A stretch of 64,000 nt of DNA, taken from contig NZ_CP018346.1 in assembly GCF_001989455.1 (NCBI RefSeq), positions 1,302,001 to 1,366,000 on the forward strand. Direction: 5' to 3'. The DNA is from Prochlorococcus sp. RS04 (GTDB lineage Bacteria > Cyanobacteriota > Cyanobacteriia > PCC-6307 > Cyanobiaceae). Shown here piece after piece: positions 29,652-37,797 of the stretch (position 1 is the first letter of the stretch; each line of letters starts with the position of its first letter). Below the pieces are notes generated by a model, which was not told the DNA's origin, did no database searches, and worked only from the letters and a program-made list of their open reading frames with translations. Made by a program: the position numbers and the translations under genes.

Positions 29652-30581
29652 TTAAGTTGTTCCAATAAATAAATTCATAAATATTTTTAATAGAGGAATT
29701 GTGATTATTGAAATTAAGGTTGTAGTAAAAAGAATTTTTGAAGCTATTATTTGTTTCACACCATAAGCCTCTGCCATTAATATTGTGGATATTGCCGTTG
29801 GGGTTGCGGCCTGAAGAATTACTGCAGATGATTGATAGAAGTTAAAATTTAAGAATTTGCATACTAAAAAAATAATAATTGGAAGAATAAATAACTTTAA
29901 TAAAATTGAAAATTTAATTTCTTCATTTAGATCCAAAATCCTCTCATTTTGATTTGTGATTATTCCAAGTCTTGTTCCCACAATTATTATTGCTAAAGCT
30001 ATGACTATTCTTGCTGGAATCCAAAGATAATTGCCTAAAATTTCATCTACTTGAAAAAGATATGCAAGTAGTACACCAATAATACCTCTTGATGCAGGGC
30101 TATTTATCAATGCATTTAATAGTCCTTTGATATTTGGGATGTTATTACTTTTAGATTTTTCTTGAAGAAAAAAAGGTCCAAATATCCAAGCGAAAAGTGT
30201 TGTTCCTAAATCAAATCCAATAGTGAAATTTATAGTTGTTGAAGGTAGAAGAGCTAGCGCAATTGGTATTCCAAGAAATGATGTATTACCTATTAGGCCT
30301 GCTAACTGCAATGTGTAATTTGGAAACTTCTTCTTAAATATTGGGATTATATTTATTAAAGTTATTAAAAATCCAATTGTAGAGAATGCTAAAAATGCAC
30401 TTTTAATTAGGTTTATATCTATACCTTCCTTCAATAGTAGACCCATTACACTTAATGGGATGCCAAATCTTATTAGAGGTCTTGCTATATATTTTGAGAT
30501 CTTTGGATTCTTTTTACCTAGAAGAAAACCAAAGATTAAAAAAGGGATAATATTTATAAAAAGAGAGTAGATGGTATTAAT
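29652..30581 (-). CDS. Auxin-efflux-carrier (AEC) family transporter, no standard start codon
   Basis: Ten-helix membrane transporter of the AEC/malonate-carrier family, about 300 residues. The first in-frame ATG (30446) would remove the first two helices. The frame stays open to a TAA at 30603-30605 and the missing part reads like the family N-terminus (NIIPFLIFGFLLG, then KYIARPLIRFGIPLSVMGLLLK). No ATG, GTG or TTG is present there. ATT at 30581 or ATC at 30572 are the possible initiation codons, or the start has been lost. Helix patterns such as LAGLIGNTSFLGIPIALALL and QAATPTAISTILMAE fit the family. The substrate is unknown. Confidence 0.75.
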   Translation of the reverse strand: MNTIYSLFINIIPFLIFGFLLGKKNPKISKYIARPLIRFGIPLSVMGLLLKEGIDINLIKSAFLAFSTIGFLITLINIIPIFKKKFPNYTLQLAGLIGNTSFLGIPIALALLPSTTINFTIGFDLGTTLFAWIFGPFFLQEKSKSNNIPNIKGLLNALINSPASRGIIGVLLAYLFQVDEILGNYLWIPARIVIALAIIIVGTRLGIITNQNERILDLNEEIKFSILLKLFILPIIIFLVCKFLNFNFYQSSAVILQAATPTAISTILMAEAYGVKQIIASKILFTTTLISIITIPLLKIFMNLFIGTT

Positions 30582-30649
30582 TAAATATTTATTAAAGCAA
30601 TATTAACTCGCCGAAGTGCAGTAAAAAGTTTTTATTATTAATTGAGAGT

Positions 30650-30874
30650 TTAAATTATTTTCCAGATTGCTTTTTCAGGAATTAGAGGTGATTTATATAA
30701 ATTTTCTGGTTCTTTAGTCAAAACTCTCCATGTAGGGACCCTACAAGTTACGTAAGCAGGACTTTCTATTAAAACGCCTGGGTTCTCATCAAAAGTACAT
30801 GTAAAACCCTCTTTCCAATATCCACCGTTATTAAAGCTTCCTTTAAACCAAACCCAGCATTTTGAAGTTTTCAA
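30650..30874 (-). CDS. Small protein of unknown function
   Basis: 74 residues from ATG at 30874, soluble, rich in tryptophan (5) and with cysteines in KTSKCWVWFKG, FTCTFD and YVTCRVP. Tryptophan- and cysteine-rich, with spacing that would suit a small metal- or disulfide-stabilised fold. I do not recognise a family. The opposite strand is not open over its length. Confidence 0.6.
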   Translation of the reverse strand: MKTSKCWVWFKGSFNNGGYWKEGFTCTFDENPGVLIESPAYVTCRVPTWRVLTKEPENLYKSPLIPEKAIWKII

Positions 30875-30958
30875 GATCAGTAAAATTTTTGTTTTATTTT
30901 AATAAACATTTAAGTAATAAATCTAAATTTTATTACTTTTAAAAAATTTTTACTGATT

Positions 30959-31216
30959 TTAGTTTTTTGAAAAATAAATTTTAGAAATTAATATCAATAA
31001 ATTTAAGATCAGGGTAATTAAATTTGCTATCAATATTGGTGTGGAAGAAATTTTATAACCGTAAATAATCCAAGACAATACACCGATAATAAACATTATT
31101 AATGTTGTCAAAGAAACATCATCTGCTTTTTTTGTTTTTAATGTTTTTATCAATTGAGGTAGAAATGCTGCTGTTGTTAAAATTGCTGCAAAATATCCAA
31201 ATATATCTACATTCAT
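30959..31216 (-). CDS. SemiSWEET (PQ-loop) sugar transporter
   Basis: 85-residue three-helix membrane protein. It starts DIFGYFAAILTTAAFLPQLIKTLKTKKADDVSL, the PQ-loop signature of bacterial SemiSWEET, and continues with GVLSWIIYGYKISS. Such proteins work as dimers to pass mono- or disaccharides. In an organism thought to live mainly on CO2 a sugar facilitator is of some interest. It lies 16 bases downstream of the peroxiredoxin-like gene on the same strand. Confidence 0.88.
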   Translation of the reverse strand: MNVDIFGYFAAILTTAAFLPQLIKTLKTKKADDVSLTTLIMFIIGVLSWIIYGYKISSTPILIANLITLILNLLILISKIYFSKN

Positions 31217-31232
31217 AAAAATATTTTAAAAA

Positions 31233-31967
31233 CTATTCTTTAATTAAATCAGTTAAAAATCCTAAGGGATCTCTCATATTTGATGAATATCCAAGCACAT
31301 CGTTTGAAAAAAATTTATAAATAATTTGATTTTTATCATTCAATAGAAAAGAAGCCCCTCTTTGAGGAAGGTATTCTTCATTAAGAATATAATCACTCCA
31401 ATTTTGAATTATTTCATTCATATTATTTAATCTAAATGTTGCTAATTCAAATGGTCTCAAATAACCATCCCCGAAAACCTTTTTAAAAGAATTACCTGAA
31501 AAATTTAAAAATTTTAAAACATTAATTTTGTCAAATTCTGAATAGATTGCCTTGGCTTTTCGGTCGCCGGTATAACCTCTAATAACTTCTTTAATTGTTT
31601 TAAAAGAATTTATCCCTGATAACATCAAAAGCATATTAATCCAACCTCCTAAACCAATATCTAATCCTCTTGAGACTTTGAGATTATTATGGATTTGATT
31701 ATCAGAAACAACTATTACATTTTCTTTGTGAAAGCCAGTAAATTTACAGAATTTTTCTTTTCCTTTTTGGTTCCCAATAGCTATTGCAAAAATATCTAAA
31801 TTTTTATCTTGATTATTATCGATAAAACTTTTCAAATTTATTGCATATTCAAAGCTATCAAAATCTCCCAATAAACCAAATAAAACAATTAATTTGAATT
31901 TTTTATGCCCATTAAAGTTGAATTCTTCAATAAGATTTTTAATATCATTTTGAAATTTGTCAGTCAC
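31233..31967 (-). CDS. Peroxiredoxin-like (AhpC/TSA family 2) protein
   Basis: 244 residues with a thioredoxin-like fold: LIVLFGLLGDFDSFEYAINL, then IFAIAIGNQKGKEKFCKFTGF. This matches the PRXL2/AhpC-TSA_2 pattern of cyanobacterial peroxiredoxin-like proteins. The only cysteine I can see is in KFCKFTG, not in the usual N-terminal TxxC active-site position, so peroxidase activity is doubtful. The C-terminal part (RGASFLLNDKNQIIYKFFSNDVLGYS) is the redoxin tail. Upstream of the SemiSWEET gene. Confidence 0.75.
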   Translation of the reverse strand: MTDKFQNDIKNLIEEFNFNGHKKFKLIVLFGLLGDFDSFEYAINLKSFIDNNQDKNLDIFAIAIGNQKGKEKFCKFTGFHKENVIVVSDNQIHNNLKVSRGLDIGLGGWINMLLMLSGINSFKTIKEVIRGYTGDRKAKAIYSEFDKINVLKFLNFSGNSFKKVFGDGYLRPFELATFRLNNMNEIIQNWSDYILNEEYLPQRGASFLLNDKNQIIYKFFSNDVLGYSSNMRDPLGFLTDLIKE

Positions 31968-32108
31968 AATGGTTTAAATATTTTATAAATTATTCTCAAA
32001 AAAATTTTTCTTACTTTGATTAGTATAAAATTTTACATGAAAAAGTTTTTAAAGAAATTAATTTAACGATTTTAGATTTTATTATTCTAATGTAAACATT
32101 TTGAAGTT

Positions 32109-32633
32109 ATGACCGTAGGAATTTATTACGCAACTACAACTGGAAAAACTGAAGACGTAGCTGATCGTCTTCACAACTTTATCTCTTCAGCAGAAGCACC
32201 TAAAGATGTATCTGATGTGGATGATCTTTCAGAATTTGAAGGTCTTGATGGAATTATCTGCGGGATACCTACTTGGAATACAGGTGCCGATGAAGAAAGA
32301 TCGGGAACTGCATGGGATTCAATCTTGGAGGATATTGGTGAACTAAGTTTATCAGGAAAAAAAGTTGCAATTTTTGGCTTAGGAGATTCTTCTACATACA
32401 CAGAAAACTATTGTGATGCAATGGAAGAACTTCATAGCTATTTCACAAAAGCAGGCGCTGAAATGGTCGGTTACGTAGATAAATCTACTTATACTTTTGA
32501 TGAGTCTAAAAGTGTTATAGGAGAAAGCTTTTGTGGATTACCTCTTGATGAGGATAGTGAATCTGATTTGACCGATTCGCGACTTGAAACATGGGCTTCT
32601 CAGCTTAAGGGTGAAATCCCTTCATTGGCGTAA
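32109..32633 (+). CDS. isiB: Flavodoxin
   Basis: FMN-binding electron carrier that replaces ferredoxin when iron is short. 174 residues, long-chain type. The phosphate-binding loop is YATTTGKTEDVAD, where the usual TGNTE is TGKTE. The isoalloxazine loops are PTWNTGADEE and GLGDSSTYTENYCDAM. The 140-base upstream spacer is very AT-rich; I could not find a confident Fur box. It is followed by a chlorophyll-binding antenna gene, an arrangement that echoes the isiA-isiB iron-stress pair of other cyanobacteria. Confidence 0.96.
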   Translation: MTVGIYYATTTGKTEDVADRLHNFISSAEAPKDVSDVDDLSEFEGLDGIICGIPTWNTGADEERSGTAWDSILEDIGELSLSGKKVAIFGLGDSSTYTENYCDAMEELHSYFTKAGAEMVGYVDKSTYTFDESKSVIGESFCGLPLDEDSESDLTDSRLETWASQLKGEIPSLA

Positions 32634-32776
32634 GCTTTCTCAGATATTACTTCCCCAATTTGTAACATTTGTTCTTTCATAATATGTTTTTTTTACATAA
32701 GTAATTAAATCTGTAAAGAACATGTAAAAACAATAGCGATAAGCAATATGCTCAATTTGCTGTTTACTTAAATCAA

Positions 32777-33835
32777 GTGTTACAAACTTACGGAAAATCT
32801 GATGTCACCTATGACTGGTACGCAGGGAATTCTGGTGTTGTTGGCCGTTCAGGTAAATTCATAGCTGCTCATGCAGCCCATGCAGGGTTAATGATGTTCT
32901 GGGCAGGAGCTTTTGGATTATTTGAATTGGCCCGTTACGACGCCAGTATTCCAATGGATGCTCAGAAAGCAATTGTTTTGCCTCACCTAGCGGGTATTGG
33001 AATTGGTGGCGTTGAAAATGGTGTTATTACAGAACCATATGGAATTGTTGTAATTTGCACATTACATCTAATTTTCTCAGCTGTATTGGGTGCTGGGGGA
33101 TTATTACATTCCAACAAATTTGCGGGTGATCTTGGAGACTACCCAGAAAATAGTAAGCCACAAAAATTTGATTTCGAATGGGATGACCCAGATAAATTAA
33201 CTTTTATTCTTGGCCATCATCTAATTTTTCTTGGGCTTGGAGCAATTATGTTTGTTGAATGGGCTCGTATTCATGGAATTTACGACCCAGTAATAGGATC
33301 TACAAGACAAGTTATTTACAATTTAGACATTGCCGCTATCTGGAATCATCAATTTGATTTCTTAAAAATTGATAGTCTGGAAGACGTTATGGGAGGACAT
33401 GCTTTCCTAGCTTTCCTAGAAATAATTGGAGGTGTTTTCCATATTTGTACTAAACAATTTGGAGAATATACAGAATTTAAAGGAAAAGGATTACTTGGCG
33501 CTGAGGCGATTTTGTCATACTCAGTTGTTGGTGTTTCTTATATGGCTTTTGTTGCTGCTTTTTGGTGTGCTTCTAATACGACCATATATCCAGTTGATCT
33601 ATATGGAGAACCATTAAAGCTTCAATTTGAATTCGCCCCTTATTTTACTGATACAGTAGATTTAGGTTCAGGAGCGTATAGCTCAAGAGCTTGGCTTGCT
33701 AATACTCATTTTTATTTGGGTTTCTTTTTCTTACAAGGTCATCTTTGGCACGCACTAAGAGCAATGGGATTTGACTTTAAGAAAATTGGTCAAGCTTTTG
33801 ACAATATTGAAAATACAAAAATTACTCAAAACTAG
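32777..33835 (+). CDS. pcb: Pcb/IsiA-type chlorophyll-binding antenna protein
   Basis: Six-helix CP43-like antenna of 352 residues carrying (divinyl) chlorophyll around the photosystems. Starts from GTG (VLQTYGKSDVTYDWYAG). Histidines that bind chlorophyll are visible in AAHAAHAGLMMFW, LPHLAG, CTLHLIFSAVLGAGGLLHS, LGHHLIFLG, GGVFHICTK and LQGHLWHALRAMGF. It lacks the large E loop present in CP43 (46814-48196). From memory it differs clearly from the constitutive PcbA of high-light strains and is closer to the iron-responsive Pcb group. Its place after flavodoxin supports an iron-stress role, but this is inference. A strong terminator follows. Confidence 0.92.
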   Translation: MLQTYGKSDVTYDWYAGNSGVVGRSGKFIAAHAAHAGLMMFWAGAFGLFELARYDASIPMDAQKAIVLPHLAGIGIGGVENGVITEPYGIVVICTLHLIFSAVLGAGGLLHSNKFAGDLGDYPENSKPQKFDFEWDDPDKLTFILGHHLIFLGLGAIMFVEWARIHGIYDPVIGSTRQVIYNLDIAAIWNHQFDFLKIDSLEDVMGGHAFLAFLEIIGGVFHICTKQFGEYTEFKGKGLLGAEAILSYSVVGVSYMAFVAAFWCASNTTIYPVDLYGEPLKLQFEFAPYFTDTVDLGSGAYSSRAWLANTHFYLGFFFLQGHLWHALRAMGFDFKKIGQAFDNIENTKITQN

Positions 33836-33846
33836 TTTAATCAAAC

Positions 33847-33882
33847 AAAAAAACCTCTCCTCTAACAGGGGAGGTTTTTTTT
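33847..33882 (+). terminator. Rho-independent terminator of pcb
   Basis: Nine-base stem AACCTCTCC (33852-33860) with GGGGAGGTT (33868-33876), one G-U pair, seven-base loop, and a run of eight T. A-run on the other side would let it act for the minus strand too. Confidence 0.92.
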
Positions 33883-33912
33883 GTAGAATTATTTAACTTA
33901 TTTAAAAAATTA

Positions 33913-34566
33913 ATGAATAATCTAAAAGAAATTAATTGCAAAGAGATTTTTAAAAAGGCTTATGAAAATCGTTACACCTGGAAGAATGATTTTCATGGTT
34001 ACCAAGGTAAATGTATTTTCTTGACTAACAATAATATTCAAAAAGGTGATTTCGTCTTAGGTAAAGACTTTAAACCAAATATTCAAAATATAGAAGATGA
34101 GAAAGTTGTTAAAAGTATTGCCTCTCAGTTATTTGAAGTGTGTATTCATAGGGTAAAGAGAGAATTTGAATCAGTGCACTCAGAAAATAATTTTAATCTA
34201 CTTAAAAATTCTGAAAGTGGGATTGAAATGAGTGTTTCAGGTAAAAATCAAGGTGATAAATATAGAGTTAAAAATAACTGTATTAATATGGTCTACAGAA
34301 AAATTCATGGGACAATAATAGAAATTTTTGTAGAAGAATTTTTAGATACAGGAACAGGTTCCCTTAGTAAAAAATACAGTAGTCAACAAATTAATCCAGA
34401 TACGCTTGAGACAAATTCTCAAAAATTGGAATACGAGGATGAATTTCTAAATATGGGTAAAGACGATTATTGGATATTAAATTCGAGGACAATAAAATAC
34501 ATAAACCAAGATAAAGAAGAAGAAACACAAAAGTTTATTTTCGAGAGTCTATGCTTATTAAATTAG
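33913..34566 (+). CDS. DUF3386-family protein
   Basis: 217 residues, soluble, no signal peptide. It carries YENRYTWKNDFHGYQGKC near the N-terminus and VYRKIHGTIIEIFVEEFLDTGTGSLSKKY, then SRTIKYINQ, which I associate with the cyanobacterial DUF3386 family. Function unknown. It is convergent with the small gene at 34572 and separated from pcb by a terminator, so it has its own promoter. Confidence 0.8.
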   Translation: MNNLKEINCKEIFKKAYENRYTWKNDFHGYQGKCIFLTNNNIQKGDFVLGKDFKPNIQNIEDEKVVKSIASQLFEVCIHRVKREFESVHSENNFNLLKNSESGIEMSVSGKNQGDKYRVKNNCINMVYRKIHGTIIEIFVEEFLDTGTGSLSKKYSSQQINPDTLETNSQKLEYEDEFLNMGKDDYWILNSRTIKYINQDKEEETQKFIFESLCLLN

Positions 34567-34571
34567 GTTTT

Positions 34572-34817
34572 TTATTCAACTAATCTAAACCCTTTATCAA
34601 GTAGTTTTTGATATAACAGTCTTGCTCTAAAAGCTAGAATTTGCTCTTCATTTTCATTACTAATTACATGAAAATAATTATTGTCTAATTTATTTTTGCT
34701 AAAGCATACATTTGCTTCTCCTAATCTTAAAGTCCAGTTTTCTTCTTTTGCTAAATGTTGATTAGGGCCAAGATCCCAAGGACATTTTTCAGGATATTTT
34801 TCTCTTTTAGAACCCAT
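34572..34817 (-). CDS. Small conserved-looking protein
   Basis: 81 residues. N-terminal RKRYPE-like stretch KREKYPEKCPWDLGPNQHLAKEENWTLRLGEANVCFSKN, then a helical C-terminus (EEQILAFRARLLYQKLLDKGFRL). No membrane segment and no recognised domain. The stop is 5 bases from that of the DUF3386 gene (convergent). Confidence 0.65.
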   Translation of the reverse strand: MGSKREKYPEKCPWDLGPNQHLAKEENWTLRLGEANVCFSKNKLDNNYFHVISNENEEQILAFRARLLYQKLLDKGFRLVE

Positions 34818-34926
34818 ATGATTAATTTTATCTACCCAATATTAGTAAAAATTTAAAAGTATGGCTATGAAAAATAGTTTATAACTTTTTCATAAAGTTG
34901 TAGTTTAATACTATGCGACTAAAAAT

Positions 34927-35565
34927 TTACTCTTTGGTTGCAATTAAACAATAAAATGGATCTTTATTTAAAAAATTAAGGATATTAAGTGCTGGTTCAG
35001 TAAACTTTTTAATAATTTTTGGCTCATTAAATCCGTTCGAGATTAATACTTTTCTTACATATTTAACCCTCTGTTCTTCAGTAGATGAATACCATATATT
35101 TGGAGCTTTATGCCAAAATGCTCTGTTTGAAAAAGCAATAATAATCTTGCCATTTCTACTCAATATTCTTGCAATTTCTTTGGTTAAATTCTCTGGATAT
35201 TGTAAATATTGCCATGCTGCAACCATCAAGCAATAATCAACGCTTTCTTTATCTAGAGGAATTTGTTGACTTAAATTAAAATTTTGTATCCAAAAAGAAT
35301 CAAAAATTTTGTTTTTTTCAAGTTCTTGTTTGTTTAAACCATGCCCAATAACTTTTTTATATTTTTTCCCTTTAGGTAAATAACTATCCCAACTAGACAT
35401 TAAATCAAGAACGGTTGAATAATTATCAATTTCTTTTTCATATAAATCTGATAGATTTTTCCGGAAGTTAGCATCTAGATGATAAACAAATTTTGGATCA
35501 GAATAAAATTCTTCATCATTACTCTCATCGAGTTTTTTTCTTTGATAATTATTTAAAACTTCCAA
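34927..35565 (-). CDS. SAM-dependent methyltransferase, type 11-like
   Basis: 212 residues with a class I methyltransferase fold: VLDLMSSWDSYLPKG as the S-adenosylmethionine loop (DLMSSWDS replaces the usual glycine-rich motif), then KESVDYCLMVAAWQYLQYPENLTKEIARILSRNGKIIIAFSNRAFWHKAPNIW for motifs II-III. Similar proteins are widespread in cyanobacteria; the substrate is unknown. Confidence 0.82.
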   Translation of the reverse strand: MEVLNNYQRKKLDESNDEEFYSDPKFVYHLDANFRKNLSDLYEKEIDNYSTVLDLMSSWDSYLPKGKKYKKVIGHGLNKQELEKNKIFDSFWIQNFNLSQQIPLDKESVDYCLMVAAWQYLQYPENLTKEIARILSRNGKIIIAFSNRAFWHKAPNIWYSSTEEQRVKYVRKVLISNGFNEPKIIKKFTEPALNILNFLNKDPFYCLIATKE

Positions 35566-35717
35566 AACAATTATTAAGTGATGTAATTCAAATTTAGTAA
35601 ATAGATTTTCATATTGTGATTTAGAAATATATTTTGCATTTAATTAATTAAAGATTTTTAAAAAAGCTAGACATCTATTAAAAAAAAGTTAAATTAATAA
35701 TTAATAATTTTGTTAAG

Positions 35718-35888
35718 ATGATTGAATTCAAAAGGAGCAAAAAAAGTAGATCTAAAAATGCCCTTTTCAATCCCTATAAAAACGGAATAAGTCAATACGA
35801 TATGGCATATCTTTCATCAAAAAAAGTTTTAAAAAATAAAACTTTTAATCTACAAAATGATTTTCAAAAAGATAATTTAGCTGCATAA
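35718..35888 (+). CDS. Small basic ORF (56 aa) in front of the tautomerase gene
   Basis: ATG at 35718, stop TAA at 35886-35888, only two bases before the next ATG at 35891. Peptide starts MIEFKRSKKSRSKNALFNPY and continues through DMAYLSSKKVL to DNLAA; net positive, no membrane segment. The tight spacing suggests co-translation with the MIF homologue. I do not recognise a family; it may be lineage-specific. Confidence 0.5.
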   Translation: MIEFKRSKKSRSKNALFNPYKNGISQYDMAYLSSKKVLKNKTFNLQNDFQKDNLAA

Positions 35889-35890
35889 AT

Positions 35891-36223
35891 ATGCCTTTTA
35901 TTAATGTTTCTACTTCAGCAAAAATAGAGGATAAGAAAAAATTACTTGAAGAAATTTCAATATTAGTCGCGTCTTTAACAAAGAAATCAAAAAGATTTGT
36001 TATGGCTAAGTTAGATGATAATTTAGATATGTATTTTGATGATGAAAGACCTTGTTGCTTTTTAGAAATTAAGTCAATAGGCTCTTTAAATCCTTCAGAG
36101 ATGGCAAAGCAAATATCTAATTTTGTTTATGAAAAAATTGGAATTCCAATAGATAAAATTTATATTTCTTTCGAGGATGTTCCCGCTTCATTATGGGCTT
36201 GGAATGGAAAAACCTTTGGTTAA
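35891..36223 (+). CDS. MIF/tautomerase-superfamily protein
   Basis: 110-residue trimeric tautomerase of the macrophage-migration-inhibitory-factor family. Proline 2, which becomes the N-terminal catalytic base after methionine removal, is present in MPFINVSTS. CCFLEIKSIGSL and the C-terminal KIYISFEDVPASLWAWNG are family signatures. A homologue exists in cultured Prochlorococcus strains; phenylpyruvate tautomerase activity is expected for the family, but the physiological role is unknown. Confidence 0.9.
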   Translation: MPFINVSTSAKIEDKKKLLEEISILVASLTKKSKRFVMAKLDDNLDMYFDDERPCCFLEIKSIGSLNPSEMAKQISNFVYEKIGIPIDKIYISFEDVPASLWAWNGKTFG

Positions 36224-36250
36224 AAATTTATTATTTTAGGTACTAATTTA

Positions 36251-36637
36251 ATGGAAATAAATAAATTAGCTGATTTAAACAGTCTTAGAACTGCTCCTCA
36301 TTTAAGCAATAGTCAAGAAAAAAAACTATTAGTAGAATTACAAACTAATATTTATAATGCCGATTGGATAACAATAGGAATAATGGCACCTTCTGATGCC
36401 AAAGCTATTGAAGCACTGAAATCAATTTCTAATAAATGTTCCTCAATAAAATTTGGTAATTTAGATTCGCTTCATGCTGATGGATGTGTTTTTTTAAAAG
36501 GTAACCAAAAAACTGGTAATGTTTTTGTTAGATCTGAGAATGGTCTGGGAGAAGGAATTTTAATAACTTGCCAATATGATGAAGATGCAGAAGAATCTAA
36601 TACTTTTGGACCTTTGCCATTAGATTTTTTTTCATGA
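36251..36637 (+). CDS. DUF1824-family protein
   Basis: 128 residues, cytosolic. NADWITIGIMAPSDAKAIEALKSI and the C-terminal GEGILITCQYDEDAEESNTFGPLPLDFF are the features I associate with the cyanobacterial and plastid DUF1824 family. Function unknown. 27 bases after the tautomerase gene in the same direction. Confidence 0.82.
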   Translation: MEINKLADLNSLRTAPHLSNSQEKKLLVELQTNIYNADWITIGIMAPSDAKAIEALKSISNKCSSIKFGNLDSLHADGCVFLKGNQKTGNVFVRSENGLGEGILITCQYDEDAEESNTFGPLPLDFFS

Positions 36638-36792
36638 TTAATTTCTAATTTATGTTTATATTGGATTAAGTTTTATGCTATCCAAATACAAGATAATGCT
36701 ACTCAGAAATTAGAGTTAAAAATATTTTTTGTTTTAAGCTTTGTTATTATGTTTTATGGCATTGATCTAAATTCTAAACTTCTTAAAATTTG

Positions 36793-37671
36793 ATGTTTTT
36801 TCAGGATATAATTCAAAATTTAAATAATTTTTGGTCCAAAGAGGGTTGTTTAATTATGCAGCCATACGATACTGAAAAGGGTGCTGGTACAATGAGTCCT
36901 CATACTTTTTTGAGGGCAATAGGACCCGAACCTTGGTCTGTTGCATATGCTGAGCCATGTAGAAGACCCACAGACGGAAGATTTGGTGATAACCCTAATC
37001 GTGCACAACATTATTTTCAATATCAAGTAATAATTAAGCCTTCCCCAGATGGGATTCAAGAAAAATATTTGAAATCTCTGGAATCTCTTGGAATAAAGCC
37101 TAAAAATCATGACATAAGATTTGTTGAAGATAATTGGGAGTCGCCAACTCTTGGAGCATGGGGCGTAGGTTGGGAAGTATGGCTAGACGGAATGGAAGTT
37201 ACTCAATTTACTTATTTTCAACAATGCGGGGGAGTTGATTGTCAACCAATACCAATTGAAATTACATATGGTTTAGAGAGAATTGCAATGTTTTTGCAGG
37301 ATAAAGAAAGTATCTGGGACTTAAATTGGAACAAAGATCTGAAATATAGCGATATTTGGCTTCAATTTGAAAAAGGTCAATGTTCATATAATTTCTCTGA
37401 ATCTAATCCTGAAAATCTCAGGAAATTATTTGAGATATATCAAGATGAAGCAAATTCATTAATTGAAAAGAAGCTTACTTACCCTGCACTTGATTATGTT
37501 TTAAAGTGTAGTCACACCTTTAATTTGCTTGATGCCAGAGGCGTAATATCCGTAACTGATCGTGCCCAATATATAGAAAAAATAAGAAAGTTAGCAAGAG
37601 AAGTTGCATCCTCTTGGATGGAAGAAAGAAATGGTTTGAATTTTCCCTTAATAAAAAACACTTTTAAATAA
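36793..37671 (+). CDS. glyQ: Glycyl-tRNA synthetase alpha subunit
   Basis: Catalytic subunit of the bacterial alpha2beta2 GlyRS, charging tRNA-Gly. I chose the ATG at 36793 ([14 protein letters not shown]), which fits the family start; a TTG one codon upstream is also open. 292 residues. Strong family stretches: [54 protein letters not shown] and [21 protein letters not shown]. The beta subunit glyS is not in the window. Confidence 0.98.
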   Translation: MFFQDIIQNLNNFWSKEGCLIMQPYDTEKGAGTMSPHTFLRAIGPEPWSVAYAEPCRRPTDGRFGDNPNRAQHYFQYQVIIKPSPDGIQEKYLKSLESLGIKPKNHDIRFVEDNWESPTLGAWGVGWEVWLDGMEVTQFTYFQQCGGVDCQPIPIEITYGLERIAMFLQDKESIWDLNWNKDLKYSDIWLQFEKGQCSYNFSESNPENLRKLFEIYQDEANSLIEKKLTYPALDYVLKCSHTFNLLDARGVISVTDRAQYIEKIRKLAREVASSWMEERNGLNFPLIKNTFK

Positions 37672-37690
37672 CTATCTCAAGTTCAAAATT

Positions 37691-37708
37691 AAGTAACATT
37701 TGTTACTT
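37691..37708 (+). promoter_or_regulatory. Perfect palindrome matching the NtcA consensus, upstream of the porin
   Basis: AAGTAACA-TT-TGTTACTT is a perfect 8-bp inverted repeat and contains GTA-N8-TAC (37693-37706), the core site for the nitrogen regulator NtcA. A TATTAT box lies at 37720-37725. The 13-base spacing is shorter than the 22 or so bases of a classical NtcA-activated promoter. It lies 20 bases after the glyQ stop, so it could instead be a short glyQ terminator hairpin, though no T run follows. Confidence 0.5.
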
Positions 37709-37758
37709 GAAGTTGAATCTATTATGCCTACCCCAAAAGCGTGTCTCCGATAAAATTC

Positions 37759-37786
37759 AAATACCCATTTCTATGGGTATTTTTAG
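37759..37786 (+). terminator. Hairpin with T run directly in front of the porin start
   Basis: Perfect ten-base stem AAATACCCAT (37759-37768) with ATGGGTATTT (37773-37782), loop TTCT, followed by TTTT. It ends about 13 bases before the porin ATG and abuts its ribosome site (GAGG at 37790-37793). It is either the terminator of glyQ or, if the porin promoter lies upstream, an attenuator-like leader element. Confidence 0.65.
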
Positions 37787-37797
37787 TGTGAGGTAAA

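Noticed and set aside
32662-32675. GTAACATTTGT upstream of pcb, sharing 12 bases with the porin palindrome
   Set aside because: The second half does not match (TCT for TAC), so it is not an NtcA site by this evidence.
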